From: Symbioplanes lichenis
GTDB lineage: Bacteria > Actinomycetota > Actinomycetes > Mycobacteriales > Micromonosporaceae
Assembly: GCF_030709675.1 (NCBI RefSeq)
Contig: NZ_JAUZQD010000005.1
Location: 186,001 to 250,000 of the forward strand
DNA length: 64,000 bases
Direction: 5' to 3'
The position numbers and the translations under genes were made by a program. The notes beneath the pieces were generated by a model. The model made no database searches and had not been told where the DNA came from. It was given only the letters and a program-made list of their open reading frames with translations. Of this stretch, positions 43,599 through 52,717 are shown piece after piece; positions within the stretch are counted from its first letter, which is position 1; each line of letters starts with the position of its first letter.

Positions 43599-45161
43599 CT
43601 GAGACTCGAGCTGCGTGGCATCACCAAGCGCTTCGGCGACCTGGTGGCCAACGACCACATCGACCTGACCGTCGAGCCCGGCGAGGTCCACGCCCTCCTC
43701 GGCGAGAACGGTGCCGGCAAGTCCACCCTGATGAACCAGCTCTACGGCCTGCTGCAGCCGGACGAGGGCGAGATCCTGGTCGACGGCGAGGCGCGGACCT
43801 TCCGCAGCCCCCGTGACGCCATCGCCGCCGGCATCGGCATGGTCCACCAGCACTTCATGCTGGTCCCCGTCTTCACCGTGGCGGAGAACATCGCGCTCGG
43901 CTCCGAACGGACCCGCCTCGGCTTCCTCGACCGGCGCCGGGCCCGCCGCGAGGTGCTCGAGGTCTCCGAGCGCTACGGCCTGCCCTGCGACCCCGACGCC
44001 CTGGTCGAGAACCTCCCCGTCGGCGCCCAGCAGCGGGTCGAGATCGTCAAGGCCCTCACCCGCGACGTCGACCTGCTCATCCTCGACGAGCCGACGGCGG
44101 TGCTCACCCCGCAGGAGACCGAGGAGCTGCTCACGGTCATGCGCGGGCTCTGCGCGGCCGGCAAGTCGATCGTCTTCATCACCCACAAGCTCAAAGAGGT
44201 CAAGGCCATCGCCGACCGGATCACCGTGATCCGGCGCGGGCAGACCGTCGGCACGGCCACCCCGGACACCCCCGAGGACGAGCTCGCGGCCCTCATGGTC
44301 GGCCGGGCGGTCTCGCTCGAGGTGGCCAAGGAGCCCGCCGAGCCCGGCCGCGAGGTGCTCAGCATCACCGGCCTGGTCGTGGACGACGACCGGGGCGTGC
44401 GCGCCGTCGACGGCGTCGACCTGACCGTACGGGCCGGCGAGGTGCTCGGCATCGCGGGCGTCCAGGGCAACGGGCAGACCGAGCTCGTCGAGGCGGTCAT
44501 GGGGCTGCGCCCGGTGCGCACCGGGTCGATCCAGGTCGACAACGAGGACCTCACCGCCATGAGCACCAAGCAGATCCTGCGCTCCGGCGTCGGCTACGTG
44601 CCCGAGGACCGCAGCCTCGACGGGGTGGTCAAGGAGTTCACCGTCGCGGAGAACCTGGTGCTCGACCAGTACGACCGGGAGCCGTACGGGAACGCCCTGC
44701 GCCTGGACTCGGCAGCGGTCGGCACCAAGGCGCGCGAGCTGGTCGACGAGTTCGACATCCGCGCCTCGTCGACGGGCACCGCGGTCGGCACGCTCTCCGG
44801 CGGCAACCAGCAGAAGGTCGTCGTGGCCCGGGAGATGTCGCGGCCGCTGCGGCTCTTCATCGCCAGCCAGCCGACCCGCGGCGTGGACGTCGGCTCGATC
44901 GAGTTCATCCACGGCCGCATCGTGCGCGAGCGGGACGTGGGCACCGCGGTGCTGGTGGTCTCGAGCGAGCTGGACGAGGTCGTGGGGCTCGCCGACCGGA
45001 TCGCCGTGATGTACCGCGGCAAGGTGCTGGCGATCGTGCCGCCGGACACTCCGCGCGACAAGCTCGGCCTGCTGATGGCCGGGATCACCGGCGACGCGCC
45101 GGCCGCGCCGGTTTTCGAGGCCGGCGATTCGCCCGCTTCCGCTGATGAGGGGACAGAGTGA
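43599..45161 (+). CDS. Nucleoside ABC transporter ATP-binding protein (twin domain)
   Basis: 520 residues. Domain 1 has the Walker A GENGAGKST at 35-43, LPVGAQQRVEIVKAL and ILDEPTAVL. Domain 2 has a degenerate P-loop (GVQGNGQTE), LSGGNQQKVVVAREM and a changed Walker B (FIASQPTRGVDVG, Gln for the catalytic acid region), as usual for sugar/nucleoside twin ATPases of the RbsA/YufO type. No ATG, GTG or TTG exists between the upstream region and the GTG at 43644, which would remove the first beta strand and the aromatic A-loop residue (KRFGDLVA). CTG at 43599 has AGGAG 6 nt upstream and restores the fold. GTGA overlaps permease 1. Confidence 0.88.
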   Translation: MRLELRGITKRFGDLVANDHIDLTVEPGEVHALLGENGAGKSTLMNQLYGLLQPDEGEILVDGEARTFRSPRDAIAAGIGMVHQHFMLVPVFTVAENIALGSERTRLGFLDRRRARREVLEVSERYGLPCDPDALVENLPVGAQQRVEIVKALTRDVDLLILDEPTAVLTPQETEELLTVMRGLCAAGKSIVFITHKLKEVKAIADRITVIRRGQTVGTATPDTPEDELAALMVGRAVSLEVAKEPAEPGREVLSITGLVVDDDRGVRAVDGVDLTVRAGEVLGIAGVQGNGQTELVEAVMGLRPVRTGSIQVDNEDLTAMSTKQILRSGVGYVPEDRSLDGVVKEFTVAENLVLDQYDREPYGNALRLDSAAVGTKARELVDEFDIRASSTGTAVGTLSGGNQQKVVVAREMSRPLRLFIASQPTRGVDVGSIEFIHGRIVRERDVGTAVLVVSSELDEVVGLADRIAVMYRGKVLAIVPPDTPRDKLGLLMAGITGDAPAAPVFEAGDSPASADEGTE

Positions 45162-46417
45162 CCACCGAGGAAAAGGCCGCGCCCCCGGCGGAGGAGAAGC
45201 GCGAGGATTCCTTCCTCAGCCACTTCCTGCACAACCTGTGGGCGGCGAACACGGTCACCGTGACGGTGCTGTCGATCGTGCTGGCCATGATCATCGGTGC
45301 GGTGCTGATCATCGTCTCCGACGAGAACGTGCTCAACACGTTCAGCTACTTCACCGCCCGGCCCAGTGACGCGCTCACCGCCAGCTGGGACATCGTCAGC
45401 AACGCGTACGCCGATCTCTTCAAGGGTGCGATCCTCGACCCGGCGGCGATCTCCGCGGCGGCGGACGGCAGCGGCACCTGGAAGCAGGTGTTCTTCCCGA
45501 TCTCCGAGACCCTGACGTACGCGGCCCCGCTCGTCTTCACCGGCCTGTCGGTGGCCCTGGCGTTCCGCGGCGGCCTGTTCAACATCGGCGGCCAGGGTCA
45601 GGCGATCATGGGCACGGTCCTGGCGGGCGTGGCGGGCTTCGCGCTGCCGCTGCCCCCGGTCATCCACCTGATCGCCGCGCTGCTGGCCGGCGCGATCGGC
45701 GGGGCGCTCTGGGGCTTCGTGCCGGGCATCCTCAAGGCCCGGACCGGCGCCCACGAGGTCATCGTCTGCATCATGCTCAACTACACGGCCAACCTCTTCC
45801 TGGGCTGGCTGATCCTGCAGAAGGGCGTGCAGCAGGAGGGCCGCTCCGACGCGATCAGCGAGACGGTGAAGGGCTCGGCCCAGCTCCCGTCGTTCGGCGG
45901 CGAGCTGCGGGCCAACCTCGGCATCGTGCTTGCCGTCCTGGCCACGGCCGGGGTCGCGTGGCTGCTGAACCGCTCGGCCTTCGGCTTCGAGCTGCGGGCG
46001 GTGGGCGCCAACTCGCACGCCGCGCGGACGGCGGGCATCAGCGTCGCCAAGACGTACACCCTGCTCATGGTCGTGGCCGGCGCCCTGGCCGGCCTGGGCG
46101 GCGCGACGCAGGTGCTGGGCACCGCCTATGCGCTGACCCCGGCGGTCGCGGGCAACATCGGCTTCGACGGCCTGCTCGTCGCGCTGCTCGGCCGCAACCG
46201 GCCGTGGGGCACGCTGTGGGCGGCGCTGCTCTTCGGCGCGCTGCGCGCGGGCGGTAACCGCATGCAGTCCTTCTCCGGCATCTCGCTGGAGCTGGTGACC
46301 GTGCTCCAGGCCCTCATCGTCATCTTCATCGCCGCCCCCGCGCTGGTGAAGGCCATCTTCCACCTCCGCGCCGCCCGTGCCGCGCGGCTCGGAACCTCGA
46401 TCGCGAAGGGCTGGTGA
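45158..46417 (+). CDS. Nucleoside ABC transporter permease 1
   Basis: 419 residues, about ten membrane helices, BPD_transp_2 type. Landmarks: FRGGLFNIGGQGQAIMG, the GAHEVIVCIMLNYTANLFLGWL stretch near the middle, and ANSHAARTAGISVAKTYTL. Starts GTG in a GTGA overlap with the ATPase gene and ends in a GTGA overlap with permease 2. The N-terminal ~35 residues are charged and cytosolic. Confidence 0.92.
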   Translation: MTTEEKAAPPAEEKREDSFLSHFLHNLWAANTVTVTVLSIVLAMIIGAVLIIVSDENVLNTFSYFTARPSDALTASWDIVSNAYADLFKGAILDPAAISAAADGSGTWKQVFFPISETLTYAAPLVFTGLSVALAFRGGLFNIGGQGQAIMGTVLAGVAGFALPLPPVIHLIAALLAGAIGGALWGFVPGILKARTGAHEVIVCIMLNYTANLFLGWLILQKGVQQEGRSDAISETVKGSAQLPSFGGELRANLGIVLAVLATAGVAWLLNRSAFGFELRAVGANSHAARTAGISVAKTYTLLMVVAGALAGLGGATQVLGTAYALTPAVAGNIGFDGLLVALLGRNRPWGTLWAALLFGALRAGGNRMQSFSGISLELVTVLQALIVIFIAAPALVKAIFHLRAARAARLGTSIAKGW

Positions 46418-47688
46418 CCGGGGTGTCCACCGCAACCGTGGAACGGCCGGAGACCTCGGCCGCGGCCCCGTTCTGGGACCGGCAGCGCCGGCTGGGCGTC
46501 GGCGTGGTCGTCATCGGCCTGCTCGCCGTCGTGCTCTTCGGGGCGCTCGCGCCGTCGGAGACCGCCCGCTTCACCCTGAGCGACGACGCCGAGGGCGCCG
46601 CGTTCAGCATCAACGGTCAGCTCGGCGCGATCCTCTTCGGCGTGATCGCGCTGGCCGCCGGCGGGGTGCTGCTGGCCGGCCTGTGGCGCCGCTTCCAGAC
46701 GAGCATGCTGTCGCTAGGCATCCTCGCCTTCGTGCTGTCCTTCCTGTGCTGGCAGGTGGCGGGCAAGTTCCTGCCGCTCGTCGACACCGTCAGCGGCACG
46801 CTCGAGCTGGCCGTGCCGCTGATCCTGGGCGCCCTCGCGGGCGTCCTGGGCGAGCGCTCCGGCGTGATCAACGTGGCCATCGAGGGCCAGTTCCTCATGG
46901 GCGCCTTCTTCGCGGCGCTGGTCGGCACGATGGCCACCAGCGTGTGGGCCGGCCTGTTCAGCGCGGCCGTGGGCGGCGTGATCATCGCGGGCATCCTCGC
47001 CGTGCTGGCCATCCGCTACCTGGTCGACCAGACCGTCGTCGGCATCGTGCTCAACCTGCTGGCGCTGGGCGTGACCGGCTTCCTCTACGAGCGGCTCATG
47101 CAGCCGAACGCCCAGTCCTACAACCAGCCGCCCAAGATGCCCGAGTGGCGCATCCCCGGCCTGGCCGACATCCCGGTCGTCGGCCCGGTCCTCTTCGACA
47201 CCAACCTGCTGGTGTGGCTCGCGCTGATCCTGGTCTTCGTCGTGCACTTCGCCCTGACCCGGACCCGCTGGGGCCTGCGCACCCGCGCGGTCGGCGAGCA
47301 CCCCACGGCGGCGGACACGGTCGGCATCCGGGTGCGCGGCCTGCGCTACCTGAACGTGCTGCTCGGCGGGCTCATCGCGGGCGCGGGCGGTGCCTACTTC
47401 ACGCTCGTGGCCACGGGCAGCTTCAACAAGAACATGACGGCCGGCGCCGGCTTCATCGCCCTGGCCGCCCTCATCTTCGGCCGGTGGACACCCTTCGGGG
47501 CGTTGGGCGCGGCGCTCTTCTTCGGCTTCGCGCAGAAGCTGGCGACCTATCTGAGCGCGGTCGGCAGCCCGGTGCCGAGCCAGTTCCTCAACATGCTGCC
47601 CTATCTGGCGACGATCGTGGCGGTCGCCGGGCTCGTCGGGCGGGTGCGGGCGCCGGCCGCCGACGGCCAGCCCTACGTGAAGAGCTGA
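46414..47688 (+). CDS. Nucleoside ABC transporter permease 2
   Basis: 424 residues, second BPD_transp_2 permease. GERSGVINVAIEGQFLMGAFFAAL, VDQTVVGIVLNLLALGVTGFLYE and GEHPTAADTVGIRVRGLRYLNVLLGG are typical. Pairs with permease 1 to form the channel. GTG start (GTGA overlap). The cytidine deaminase gene follows after 18 nt with its own promoter-like box. Confidence 0.92.
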   Translation: MTGVSTATVERPETSAAAPFWDRQRRLGVGVVVIGLLAVVLFGALAPSETARFTLSDDAEGAAFSINGQLGAILFGVIALAAGGVLLAGLWRRFQTSMLSLGILAFVLSFLCWQVAGKFLPLVDTVSGTLELAVPLILGALAGVLGERSGVINVAIEGQFLMGAFFAALVGTMATSVWAGLFSAAVGGVIIAGILAVLAIRYLVDQTVVGIVLNLLALGVTGFLYERLMQPNAQSYNQPPKMPEWRIPGLADIPVVGPVLFDTNLLVWLALILVFVVHFALTRTRWGLRTRAVGEHPTAADTVGIRVRGLRYLNVLLGGLIAGAGGAYFTLVATGSFNKNMTAGAGFIALAALIFGRWTPFGALGAALFFGFAQKLATYLSAVGSPVPSQFLNMLPYLATIVAVAGLVGRVRAPAADGQPYVKS

Positions 47689-47693
47689 CCTGG

Positions 47694-47699
47694 CAGAAT
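47694..47699 (+). promoter_or_regulatory. -10 element of leaderless cdd promoter
   Basis: CAGAAT, 7 nt, then the ATG at 47707. It could allow cdd-deoA expression apart from the transporter. Confidence 0.45.
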
Positions 47700-47706
47700 C
47701 GGCGTC

Positions 47707-48417
47707 ATGGAGATCGACTGGGGAGCATTGCGGGCCGCGGCCGTCGAGGCGATGCGGCATGCGTACGCGCCCTACTCCGACTTTCCCGTGGGAGTCGCCG
47801 CCCTGGTGGACGACGGCCGCGTGATCGTCGGGTGCAACGTGGAGAACGCGTCGTACGGTGTCGGCCTCTGCGCCGAGTGCGGGCTGGTCAGCTCGCTGCA
47901 CGCCACGGGGGGCGGGCGGCTGGTGGCGATGTCGTGCGTCGACGCCAACGGCCAGCCGCTGATGCCGTGCGGGCGCTGCCGGCAGCTGCTCTACGAGCAC
48001 GGGGGCAAGGACATGCTCGTCGAGGCGCTGCCCCGGCCGCTGACGATGGCCGAGCTGCTGCCACACGCCTTCGGGCCGGACGACCTGGAGAAGGTCAACG
48101 GGCCGGCGGCGGTGCCGGACGTGCCGGTGCAGCTGGCCAAGTGGCGCGGGCGCGGGACGGTGTTCGTGCACCCGGACCTCTCCGGCGGCGCGCAGGTCTG
48201 GACCGGCTACTGGGAGCGGTCCGGCGGCAGCCCCGAGGAGAGCGACGCCGAGAAGGGCGTCCTCGAGGAGGGCCCGAACTTCGCCAGCGCGGCCGAGGCG
48301 GTCACGTGGGGGCGCATCCGGACCTCCCGGATCGTCGTCGTGGACGCCGAGGGTGGCCTGTTCTGGGCCGGCGAGGGCGAGGCACCCGAGGGCATCGGTA
48401 CGAGGTGGGAAGAGTGA
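47707..48417 (+). CDS. cdd: Cytidine deaminase with unusual C-terminal extension
   Basis: 236 residues; tetrameric cytidine deaminases are about 130. Residues 1-131 are the enzyme: FPVGVAALVDDGRVIVGCNVENASYG, zinc site CAE at 55-57, and PCGRC at 87-91. Residues about 132-236 are an added domain with VFVHPDLSGGAQVWTGYWERSG, an acidic stretch EESDAEKG, then NFASAAEAVTWGRIRTSRIVVVDAEGGLFWAGEG, which looks like a small alpha/beta unit and is not recognised. It deaminates (deoxy)cytidine to (deoxy)uridine for salvage. GTGA overlaps deoA. Confidence 0.9.
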   Translation: MEIDWGALRAAAVEAMRHAYAPYSDFPVGVAALVDDGRVIVGCNVENASYGVGLCAECGLVSSLHATGGGRLVAMSCVDANGQPLMPCGRCRQLLYEHGGKDMLVEALPRPLTMAELLPHAFGPDDLEKVNGPAAVPDVPVQLAKWRGRGTVFVHPDLSGGAQVWTGYWERSGGSPEESDAEKGVLEEGPNFASAAEAVTWGRIRTSRIVVVDAEGGLFWAGEGEAPEGIGTRWEE

Positions 48418-49694
48418 GCGGGGAATTCGCGGCGGTCGACGTCATCCGGGCGAAACGGGACGGGCACGCGCTGTCCGACGCGCAGATCGACTGGGTCGTC
48501 GACGCGTACACCCGGGGTGTGGTGGCCGACGAGCAGATGTCGGCGCTGGCCATGGCGATCCTGCTGCGCGGGATGTCGGGCGGCGAGATCGCCCGGTGGA
48601 CGGCGGCGATGATCGCGAGCGGGGAGCGGCTGGACCTCTCCGCCGTTCCCCGGCCGACCGTGGACAAGCACTCCACGGGTGGCGTCGGTGACAAGATCAC
48701 GCTGCCGCTGACCCCGCTCGTGGCGGCGTGCGGGGCGGCCGTACCGCAGCTGTCCGGGCGCGGGCTCGGGCACACGGGCGGGACGCTCGACAAGCTGGAG
48801 TCGATCCCCGGCTGGCGCGCCCGGCTGAGCAACGAGGAGTTCGTCGGGCAGCTCAGCGACGTGGGCGCGGTGATCTGCGCCGCGGGGGAGGGGCTCGCCC
48901 CGGCCGACCGCAAGCTCTACGCCCTGCGCGACGTCACCGGCACGGTCGAGGCCATCCCGCTCATCGCCAGCTCGATCATGAGCAAGAAGATCGCCGAGGG
49001 TACGGGCGCCCTGGTCCTCGACGTGAAGGTGGGCACCGGCGCGTTCATGAAGGACGAGGCCGACGCCCGGGAGCTTGCCCGCACGATGGTGGAGCTCGGC
49101 AAGGCGCACGGTGTGAAGACCGTCGCCCTGCTCACCGACATGAACACGCCGCTGGGCCTGACGATCGGCAACGCCGTCGAGGTGGCCGAGTCGGTCGAGG
49201 TGCTGGCCGGTGGCGGGCCCGCCGACGTGGTGGAGCTCACCGTGGCGCTGGCCCGCGAGATGCTCGACGCGGCCGGGATCGACGCCGATCCGGCGCGGGT
49301 GCTCGCGTCCGGCAAGGCCATGGACACCTGGAACGCCATGATCCGGGCGCAGGGCGGCGACCCGGCGGCGGCGCTGCCCGTCGCCCGGGAGACGGAAGTC
49401 CTGCGGGCGGCCGAGGACGGTGTCGTCGCCACGGTGGACGCGCTCGGCACCGGACTGGCGGCGTGGCGGCTCGGGGCGGGACGGGCCCGCAAGGAGGACC
49501 CGGTGAGCTTCGGCGCGGGCGTGGTGCTGCACAAACGCCCCGGCGACGCGGTGCGGGCGGGGGATGTGCTGCTGGAGTTGCGTACGGACGAGGCCGCCCG
49601 GATCCCGGCGGCGCTGGCCGACGCGCGGGCGGCGGTGACCGTGGCGCCGGGCGCGCCCACCCGTGAGCGGCTGCTGATCGACCGCATAGCCTGA
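48414..49694 (+). CDS. deoA: Thymidine phosphorylase
   Basis: 426 residues, long-family nucleoside phosphorylase. IRAKRDGHALSDAQIDW near the start, VDKHSTGGVGDKITLPLTPL (phosphate-binding), SGRGLGHTGGTLDKLESIPG (family signature), VGTGAFMKD and the C-terminal PYNP_C domain with HKRPGDAVRAGDVLLEL. It phosphorolyses thymidine or deoxyuridine to base and deoxyribose-1-P. GTG start within GTGA after cdd. Confidence 0.96.
   Translation: MSGEFAAVDVIRAKRDGHALSDAQIDWVVDAYTRGVVADEQMSALAMAILLRGMSGGEIARWTAAMIASGERLDLSAVPRPTVDKHSTGGVGDKITLPLTPLVAACGAAVPQLSGRGLGHTGGTLDKLESIPGWRARLSNEEFVGQLSDVGAVICAAGEGLAPADRKLYALRDVTGTVEAIPLIASSIMSKKIAEGTGALVLDVKVGTGAFMKDEADARELARTMVELGKAHGVKTVALLTDMNTPLGLTIGNAVEVAESVEVLAGGGPADVVELTVALAREMLDAAGIDADPARVLASGKAMDTWNAMIRAQGGDPAAALPVARETEVLRAAEDGVVATVDALGTGLAAWRLGAGRARKEDPVSFGAGVVLHKRPGDAVRAGDVLLELRTDEAARIPAALADARAAVTVAPGAPTRERLLIDRIA
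49687..49692 (+). promoter_or_regulatory. -10 element of leaderless DUF4272 gene
   Basis: TAGCCT, 8 nt, then the ATG at 49701; the box lies inside the last codons and stop of deoA. Confidence 0.5.
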
Positions 49695-49700
49695 CCCGTC

Positions 49701-50378
49701 ATGAAGGCCGCCCCCGATCCCCGCGCGGTCCGCGACGCCAGCCTCGACGAGCTGGAGCGACTGGGCCTGCCGTTGCCGCCGCCGAGCTTCCCGCTGGTGT
49801 GGGAGCCCGGCGACGGCATCGAGCTGCGGCCCGTGGCGGAGCTGGAGGCGCGGGCGGCGGTGCTGCACGTGGTCGTCGCCTGCTGCTTCGGCTTCCCCAC
49901 CGAGGCCGCGATGAGCTGGCTGCTCAACTCGAAGATCGTCGACTGGGTCACCCCGCCCGAGTGGCAGTTCGTCGCCGGGGACGTGGGGGACCACCGGTCG
50001 TTCGTGCTGCACCACGACGCGGTCTTCGCGCTGGCCTGGCTGCTCGGGCTGAGCCGGCACCTCGACCCCACCGCGCCGCCCGAGCCGCAGATGATGACCC
50101 GGATGCCGGACCTGCCGGGCAACGAGCTCTTCAACGACTGGCGGTCCCGGGTGCTGCCGGCGCCCCGGGACGCGGTCGACGCGGCGGTGCTGCTCGACCT
50201 CTACTACTGCCTGGACTGGGCGTTCCAGGAGGCGGAGCGGACCGGGGCGCCGCTGCCCGGCGAGGTGGACAGCAATGCCATCGGACAGCGGCGGTGGGCT
50301 CTCGAATGGGCAGTGATCTTCACCGGTCCGTACCACGAGGGTCCGCCGGAGTGGGAAGAAGTCGACCTGTCGGTCTAG
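49701..50378 (+). CDS. DUF4272 family protein
   Basis: 225 residues matching DUF4272: RDASLDELERLGLPLPP, EARAAVLHVVVACCFG, a DAVFALAWLLGL helix and a C-terminal NAIGQRRWALEWAV signature. No enzymatic motif known. It sits at the end of the nucleoside salvage block and is convergent with the rRNA methyltransferase gene (4-bp stop overlap). Confidence 0.8.
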   Translation: MKAAPDPRAVRDASLDELERLGLPLPPPSFPLVWEPGDGIELRPVAELEARAAVLHVVVACCFGFPTEAAMSWLLNSKIVDWVTPPEWQFVAGDVGDHRSFVLHHDAVFALAWLLGLSRHLDPTAPPEPQMMTRMPDLPGNELFNDWRSRVLPAPRDAVDAAVLLDLYYCLDWAFQEAERTGAPLPGEVDSNAIGQRRWALEWAVIFTGPYHEGPPEWEEVDLSV

Positions 50379-51175
50379 ATCGCCTGATAAACGGTTATTT
50401 CCACGGCCGCCGTTGTGGTCAGGCCGGCGATCTCGTCCCGGTGTACGTGCCGGGCGCTCGGCGTCATCCCGACCAGGGTGCGCGCCTCGGCGGCGGTGAG
50501 GTCGAGCAGCCGGCGGTGGGTGCTCGTGCTCTTTGTTGCGAAATCGCCGCCGAGCGACCCGGCGACGCGTTCCGCCTTGCCGGGATCGACGCGGATCAGG
50601 TCGTGCGCGGCGATCAGCTCGCCCAGATGATCCTGGGCCGGGGTGACCACGATCAATGTCCCGCCCGCGCGCAGCACCCGGCGGAACTCGGGGCCGTTGC
50701 GCGGGGCGAAGACATTGAGCACCAGCGCGGCTGACGCGTCGGCGACGGGCCATGGGCGCCACAGGTCGGCGAGCGCCGCGGCGGCCCGGGGATGCGCGCG
50801 GGCGGCCCGGCGCAGGGCCGGCTTGGAGACGTCGAGCCCGAGTCCCGTGGTGTTCTCCCACGCGTCGAGGAGCCGGGCGAGATAGTGGCCCGTGCCCGTG
50901 CCCGCGTCGAGGATCAGCCCCGCCGGGCGTACCTGGGAGATCAGGGCTTCGGTGATGAAGTCGTAGTGACCCGCGCCCAGGAAGGCCACCCGGTCCGCCA
51001 CCATCTCGGCCGAGTCGCCGTCGTGCGGGGAGCGGCCGGTGGTGAGGTTCACGTAGCCCTGCCGCGCGATGTCGAAGGAATGCCGCCGGGGGCAGCGCAG
51101 GATCGCCGGGTCCGGGCGGGCCAATGTGTCGCCGCACACGGGGCACCGCAAATACGGCAAGGCTCCATCGATCAT
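50375..51175 (-). CDS. rlmA: 23S rRNA (guanine-N1) methyltransferase, RlmA/TlrB type
   Basis: 266 residues. N-terminal zinc site from C11, C14, C28 and H32 (LRCPVCGD, RCPRRHSFD), then the Rossmann SAM domain with LDAGTGTGHY near 89 and a NVFAPRNGPEFRRVL motif. The family methylates G745 (RlmA I) or G748 (RlmA II/TlrB, tylosin resistance) in 23S helix 35; as an actinobacterial protein the G748 type is more likely (inference). ATG at 51175 preceded by AGAGGTAAG. Only 26 bp separate it from the divergent add gene. Confidence 0.88.
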   Translation of the reverse strand: MIDGALPYLRCPVCGDTLARPDPAILRCPRRHSFDIARQGYVNLTTGRSPHDGDSAEMVADRVAFLGAGHYDFITEALISQVRPAGLILDAGTGTGHYLARLLDAWENTTGLGLDVSKPALRRAARAHPRAAAALADLWRPWPVADASAALVLNVFAPRNGPEFRRVLRAGGTLIVVTPAQDHLGELIAAHDLIRVDPGKAERVAGSLGGDFATKSTSTHRRLLDLTAAEARTLVGMTPSARHVHRDEIAGLTTTAAVEITVYQAI

Positions 51176-51189
51176 TCGGTACTTACCTC

Positions 51190-51195
51190 TAGCAT
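51190..51195 (+). promoter_or_regulatory. -10 element of leaderless add promoter
   Basis: TAGCAT, 6 nt, then the ATG at 51202. The -35 region would fall within the divergent rlmA coding start. Confidence 0.55.
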
Positions 51196-51201
51196 CTGGT
51201 G

Positions 51202-52269
51202 ATGGCTGTCATTTCCCACGCCGACATCGTGCAGGCGCCGAAGGCCCTCCTCCACGACCACCTCGACGGCGGGCTGCGGCCGGCCACGATCGTGGAGCTG
51301 GCGGAGGCCGTCGGGCACGAGCTGCCCGAGACCGACCCGGCGCGCCTCGGGGAGTGGTTCGTCGCCGCGGCGGACTCCGGGTCGCTGGAACGCTACCTGG
51401 AGACCTTCGCGCACACGGTCGCGGTGATGCAGACCGAGGAGGGCCTGCACCGCGTGGCCAAGGAGTGCGCGCTCGACCTGGCCGCCGACGGCGTGGTCTA
51501 CGCCGAGATCCGGTACGCCCCGGAGCAGCACCTCGAGCGCGGCCTGACCCTCGACGCGGTCGTCGACGCCGTGCACGCGGGCTTCCAGGAGGGATGCGCC
51601 GAGGCGGCCGCGGCCGGGCACCGCATCCGGGTCGGCACCCTGCTGACCGCCATGCGGCACGCCGCGCGCTCGCAGGAGATCGCCGAGCTGGCCGTGCGCT
51701 ATCGGGACACCGGCGTGGTGGGCTTCGACATCGCCGGGGCGGAGGCGGGCTTCCCGCCCACCCGGCACCTCGACGCCTTCGAGTACCTGCAGCGGGAGAA
51801 CTTCCACTTCACCATCCACGCGGGCGAGGCCTTCGGGCTGCCGTCGATCTGGCAGGCGATCCAGTGGTGCGGGGCGGACCGGCTGGGCCACGGTGTGCGC
51901 ATCGTGGACGACGTCACCGGCGGGAAGCTGGGCCGGCTGGCGTCCTACGTCCGGGACAAGCGCATCCCCCTGGAGCTGTGCCCCTCCTCCAACGTGCAGA
52001 CCGGGGCGGCCGAGTCGATCGCGACGCACCCGATCAAGCTGCTGCACGACCTCCGGTTCCGGGTCACGGTCAACACGGACAACCGGCTCATGAGCGGCAC
52101 TTCCATGTCGCGGGAGATGGCGCTGCTGTCCGAGGCGTTCGGATGGGGCTGGAGTGAGCTGCAGTGGCTCACGATCAATGCGATGAAATCCGCCTTCATC
52201 CCGTACGACGAGCGGCTCGCGCTCATCAACGACGTGATCAAGCCGGCGTACGGGAAGTTGGTCCAGTGA
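51202..52269 (+). CDS. add: Adenosine deaminase
   Basis: 355 residues, TIM-barrel amidohydrolase. [12 protein letters not shown] (HxH at 18-20), [12 protein letters not shown] (catalytic Glu), [19 protein letters not shown] and [14 protein letters not shown] give the full zinc and catalytic set. It converts adenosine to inosine, downstream of the nucleoside importer encoded in this region. ATG at 51202 by leaderless spacing; the GTG at 51199 would be too near the -10 box. Confidence 0.96.
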   Translation: MAVISHADIVQAPKALLHDHLDGGLRPATIVELAEAVGHELPETDPARLGEWFVAAADSGSLERYLETFAHTVAVMQTEEGLHRVAKECALDLAADGVVYAEIRYAPEQHLERGLTLDAVVDAVHAGFQEGCAEAAAAGHRIRVGTLLTAMRHAARSQEIAELAVRYRDTGVVGFDIAGAEAGFPPTRHLDAFEYLQRENFHFTIHAGEAFGLPSIWQAIQWCGADRLGHGVRIVDDVTGGKLGRLASYVRDKRIPLELCPSSNVQTGAAESIATHPIKLLHDLRFRVTVNTDNRLMSGTSMSREMALLSEAFGWGWSELQWLTINAMKSAFIPYDERLALINDVIKPAYGKLVQ

Positions 52270-52717
52270 TGTCCGGATTGACAGGGCATTAGCGACACGG
52301 GCGTACTTTCGTCCGGCGAAACTGGCGATTCGGTCAGCCGGATCAGCCGTTCGGTCAGTCTCGTCCCTACAAACACTGCACAATCCGGCATCTTGCCTTG
52401 CCGTCGGCGTCCCCGCGAGCCATCGTCTGTGCTGCCGCGATCGCAGATCGATCCGGCCGGAGAGGCCATCGTGGGGACCCCGCAAGGCCCGCCCGAAAGA
52501 GTGACGCTTAGAGAAGCACCAATATACGAGCAGTGATGATCCACCGGCGAGGTCCTTCCCTTGGGACGCGACTTCGCATCACACAAACGGTCCGGGTCAG
52601 GCTGCTCTTTCTCTTTGACACTCGTCGTGATGGAATCTCGGGGGCCCGACCCGGTGTGTCGGCCGTGTGCGGTGCCCGGTGATCCGAAAGCCGGGTCCGA
52701 ATCAGGAGGACGGTGAC
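52270..52717. other. 448-bp upstream region of the conservon operon
   Basis: No gene found. Composition is less GC-rich than coding DNA around it. A TTGACA hexamer lies at 52615-52620 but no good -10 follows at 17 bp. The ribosome binding site of the kinase (AGGAGGA) is at 52704-52710. The region may hold the operon's regulatory sites. Confidence 0.45.

Noticed and set aside
48207..51146. 979-codon minus-strand frame across deoA and the DUF4272 gene
   Set aside because: Shadow of deoA and the rRNA methyltransferase region; no family features.
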